From Trochalopteron elliotii (Eukaryota; Chordata; Aves; Passeriformes; Leiothrichidae), in NCBI GenBank assembly GCA_024734555.1, contig JANPWX010000443.1, positions 496,001 through 560,000 of the forward strand: 64,000 bases of DNA, read 5' to 3'. Position 1 is the first letter of the stretch. The number at the start of each line of letters is the position of its first letter. The translations under genes and the position numbers were made by a program. Shown piece by piece: positions 61,701 to 64,000 of the stretch. The notes under the pieces are model-generated. The model did no database searches and was not told the origin of the DNA. It saw only the letters and a program-made list of their open reading frames with translations.

Positions 61701-63965
61701 TATCAGCTGGCAATTAGTTTTATAACGTGGCCATTAATACAAGATCAGGAAATGCCAAGCCTATTTCCCTCATATCTCTCTAGAGATTTAGAGAGTAAAG
61801 GACTTTCACCAACATGATGCAGGACTGGCTGCAAGGCAGAAATACACAGCTCCAAGAGATTTAGGACAAGGAGGAATCATTTTAAACTGACAGAGAGGAA
61901 GTTTTGATTAGATATTAGAAAGAAATTCTTGTCTGTGAGGGAGGCACAGGTTTCTTAGAGAGGTTGTGGATGCCCTATCCCTGAACTGTCCAAGGCCAGG
62001 CTTGGTCTTGTGGAAGGTGTCCCTGCCTGTGACAGGGGGTTGAAATTGGATGATCTTTGAGGTCCCTTCCAACCCTAACTATTTGTACTTCAGTATGTGT
62101 GAGAGAGGAGGTCTTGGAGTGAACCTGCCTCAGGCAAAGTCCATCATGGGCCCCACACAGAGGAGAAAATGTGATGTTTATTGTGAAATGAGGCACAGAG
62201 GTGTGCAAGAAGAAGCCTTTGTGGAAGAAGCCTTTCTTCAGCATGAAGGGTGTCCTGCAGTTTGATCCCCACCCCAGGGCTGTGGTACTTGCAGCCTTGG
62301 GCATTTGCTCTTTGCTTCTTTGTCCACCAGCACTTAAAAATTACCTGCTTTTGTCAATAAATGACAGACCCTGACCAAAAGGCAGAAGCACTGACAGCTG
62401 GGTGGACCTTGGAAAGGGGAGAAGGGAGCAGAGACTCATCCTCTGCAACTTCACGTGTCAGCACATGAACTGCCTCCAGCAAAGGAGACAGTCTCTGGGA
62501 AGTGTAAATCCTGGCTGTAATGGCAGGAAAGGTGGAGCTGCTGGCCAGTGGTGTCCTTTCAAGCAGAGGAGAAGGAGCTGGCAGCCTCAGAGGCTGCTGC
62601 ACAGTTAGGCCAGGCCAGCTGCACTGTCCTCTGGAGGGACCTACATCTCCCCACTGGGTGAGGTGTCTGGTACAGACTTAGGTATCTGTCAAAAGCTGGG
62701 TGAGTGACTGGAGTCCACCAAGAGGAGCTGAGAAGGGGCAAACTAAGCTTTGTGACTACCAGGGAAGCAAAAGGAGTCTGGGAGTGATTGGAGGAAAAAT
62801 CCTGACTACAGCTGCTACACAACTATCCCTGCCCTAGGACAGGCAAGGTGCAATGGCCCGTGATGTAACCTGAATTGTGCCACATTTTGAAGCCTGATTT
62901 CAAACTAATGCAGACCTAGTAAGTTTTTAGTTCTTGGAAGAAAAAAATAAAAGGGACAGAAAGTCCAGAGTCAGCAATTCATGTGTAGGAGTGGTGGGAA
63001 GTCCTGAGAGCCTGGAAATGGATGGGCTCTGAGTGTGTGTGCCTTTGCCTTGCCCTTGGCAGGGTGACTGCTCAGTCTGGCTCCCCAGCAGTCACCAGTT
63101 TCTGACACTTGGAAACCAGCACATAAATCTCTATCACTAGAGCTAAAAGAGCAAAAGAGCAGTGTGACAGTGGTAACAGATTGGTTATTGCTAATGGACC
63201 TGATTCTGAGAGTGGTGGTGCTGGACACTGAGCTCCTGCATGTGTTTCCACAGGTCTTTCTGGTGGAGAAGGCAGGCAGGAGGTCCCTCTTCCTGGCAGG
63301 TTTGATGGGCATGTTAATCAGTGCCGTGGCCATGACAGTGGGGCTTGTGCTTCTGGTAAGGATTTCTCTCCATTTTTTCTCCCTGGTTTGAAAACAAGAG
63401 AAGATCCCATCAAAGTCAGTCCAAAGCTCTAGAGCAAGCCCCTCTCAAGATGAAAAAGCAAATAAGGGGTGGCCTCCTTTGCTGAACACCCTGGTTATTA
63501 AAGGGTGCCATTCTGCCCCGTTTTGCTGAGCTGCAGGCAAGGACAGGGCTCAAAGTAACAGCTGAGCTGATGGCTCTGAACTCCTCCAGGCAGCAACGCT
63601 GGCACCACATGCCCAGCCAGCACCTGGCACAAAAGTTTAAAACCTTAATTATTCATGTCCAGTCCCCTTTGGTCTGAATAGAAAGAAATTTTTGAAAAAG
63701 AAGCCCAAATAAAGTAATTAGTGATAATTAATGAGAGTTGTTTGGGACTATAATCTTGCAGAGCCAGTTTGCCTGGATGAGCTATGTCAGCATGGTCGCA
63801 ATCTTCCTCTTCGTCATCTTCTTCGAGGTGGGGCCTGGGCCCATCCCCTGGTTTATCGTGGCCGAGCTGTTCAGCCAGGGCCCGCGCCCTGCCGCCATCG
63901 CTGTCGCCGGATTCTGCAACTGGGCCTGCAACTTCATCGTGGGGATGTGTTTCCAGTACATAGCG
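55773..63965 (+). CDS. SLC2A2: SLC2A2 (GLUT2), coding exons 1-10; last exon beyond the window
   Basis: GLUT2 is the low-affinity, high-capacity facilitative transporter of glucose, fructose, galactose and glucosamine in the plasma membrane of liver, beta cell, gut and kidney epithelium. Coding segments: 55773-55787, 56480-56575, 57089-57345, 57860-57984, 58748-58863, 59400-59562, 59983-60170, 61026-61130, 63254-63355, 63762-63965, giving 457 codons with matching phases and no stop. Sugar-transporter signatures are all present: GDRLGR after helix 2, [10 protein letters not shown] in helix 4, [20 protein letters not shown] after helix 6, QQFSGIN in helix 7, EKAGRR in loop 8-9 and [12 protein letters not shown] in helix 10. 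Phe in QQFSGIN, where GLUT1/3/4 have Leu (the QLS motif), and the long first extracellular loop with an N-glycosylation site point to GLUT2. The rest of helix 11, helix 12 and the C-tail lie downstream of the window. Confidence 0.94.
56480..56575 (+). CDS. SLC2A2: SLC2A2 exon 2: transmembrane helix 1
   Basis: 32 codons, [20 protein letters not shown] then [12 protein letters not shown], phase 0 at both ends. This is helix 1 with the conserved FQYGY and GVINAPQ motifs. Acceptor ccccag, donor gtaagt. Confidence 0.95.
57089..57345 (+). CDS. SLC2A2: SLC2A2 exon 3: large extracellular loop and helix 2
   Basis: Begins [11 protein letters not shown], then a long hydrophilic loop with one N-glycosylation sequon NAS (57149-57157), then helix 2 ([20 protein letters not shown]) and the loop motif GDRLGR. 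The long loop is a GLUT2 trait. Ends in phase 2. Acceptor tcacag, donor gtgaga. Confidence 0.95.
57860..57984 (+). CDS. SLC2A2: SLC2A2 exon 4: helix 3 and start of helix 4
   Basis: [41 protein letters not shown]. Contains [10 protein letters not shown] of helix 4, split at the last Gly. 125 bases. Acceptor cttgcag, donor gtgagt. Confidence 0.95.
58748..58863 (+). CDS. SLC2A2: SLC2A2 exon 5: helices 4-5
   Basis: [20 protein letters not shown] then [19 protein letters not shown]. Contains the signature PMYVSE and PTALRGALG. Ends in phase 0. Acceptor ggtgcag, donor gtaagc. Confidence 0.95.
59400..59562 (+). CDS. SLC2A2: SLC2A2 exon 6: helix 6 and PESPR motif
   Basis: [54 protein letters not shown]. 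The PESPR motif marks the start of the large cytoplasmic loop. Acceptor attccag, donor gtaaga. Confidence 0.95.
59983..60170 (+). CDS. SLC2A2: SLC2A2 exon 7: cytoplasmic loop and helix 7
   Basis: Begins [20 protein letters not shown], continues through [15 protein letters not shown] into helix 7 with QQFSGINA. Phe replaces the Leu of the QLS motif of GLUT1/3/4, as in other GLUT2 proteins. 188 bases. Acceptor ccctaag, donor gtgagt. Confidence 0.95.
61026..61130 (+). CDS. SLC2A2: SLC2A2 exon 8: helix 8
   Basis: 35 codons, [20 protein letters not shown] then [15 protein letters not shown], phase 0 at both ends. Acceptor gatag, donor gtaagt. Confidence 0.95.
61862..62096 (+). repeat. CR1 3' fragment in SLC2A2 intron 8
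   Basis: Sense-strand CR1: gattagatattagaaagaaa, gagaggttgtggatgcccta, tggaaggtgtccctgcctgt, gatgatctttgaggtccctt. About 235 bases, including the 3' end. Confidence 0.9.
63254..63355 (+). CDS. SLC2A2: SLC2A2 exon 9: loop 8-9 and helix 9
   Basis: 34 codons, [20 protein letters not shown] then [20 protein letters not shown] is the conserved cytoplasmic motif between helices 8 and 9. Acceptor ccacag, donor gtaagg. Confidence 0.95.
63762..63965 (+). CDS. SLC2A2: SLC2A2 exon 10: helix 10 to start of helix 11
   Basis: 68 codons, [20 protein letters not shown], then [20 protein letters not shown], and [20 protein letters not shown] to FQYIA. Contains the helix-10 GPGPIPW motif. Acceptor cttgcag, donor gtgaga. 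It is the last coding exon seen; the C-terminal exon must start after the window's end. Confidence 0.95.
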
Positions 63966-64000
63966 GTGAGAAATCCTCCAACCACACAAATAAACGCCTG

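Larger units (their letters stand above)
60171..63761 (+). other. SLC2A2: SLC2A2 introns 7-9
   Basis: Introns of 855, 2,123 and 406 bases. Intron 8 holds a CR1 fragment (61862-62096). The others show no recognisable element. Confidence 0.7.

Noticed and set aside
56480..63965. GLUT1, GLUT3 or GLUT4 instead of GLUT2
   Set aside because: The long glycosylated first extracellular loop, the QQFSGIN motif and the position next to TNIK argue for GLUT2.

Overview
This is vertebrate nuclear DNA, almost certainly from a bird. It has GT-AG introns, coding exons that match vertebrate proteins almost residue for residue, and several fragments of CR1, the dominant retroposon of bird genomes. It has no mammalian SINEs, and introns that span hundreds of kilobases in mammals are here only 0.2 to 8 kb. 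A passerine is possible because two stretches look like LTR-derived repeats, but that is a guess. No bacterial, phage or CRISPR-type system is present.

Two genes lie head to tail on the + strand. From 643 to 49200 are the last 24 coding exons of TNIK (TRAF2 and NCK interacting kinase, a germinal-centre kinase of the MAP4K4/MINK1 group). They run from the end of the kinase domain through the coiled coil, the NCK/TRAF2-binding intermediate region and the CNH domain to the stop codon. All 24 exons join in one frame with no disruption, giving about 1,106 residues. The three cassette exons known to be alternatively spliced in mammals (29, 55 and 8 codons) are all present. A long 3'UTR probably follows, to about 50.7 kb.

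From 55773 to the end of the window is SLC2A2 (GLUT2, the low-affinity hexose transporter): ten coding exons, about 457 residues, from a five-codon first exon to the start of transmembrane helix 11. Its final exon lies beyond the window. The same gene pair, in the same relative orientation, is found at human 3q26, which supports both identifications.

Repeats are sparse: eight CR1 fragments, two candidate LTR pieces, a 70-bp minisatellite holding the only assembly gap (five N at 3233-3237), a 40-bp duplication, and homopolymer or dinucleotide tracts. The points most worth a second look concern splicing: an NCK-type SH3 ligand inside the 55-codon cassette exon, a CR1 element 55 bp upstream of that exon, a 24-nt microexon beside a CpG-dense intronic patch, a competing acceptor in a CNH exon, and a bird-side CAG/polyglutamine run in the coiled coil. 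I did not find a previously undescribed system.
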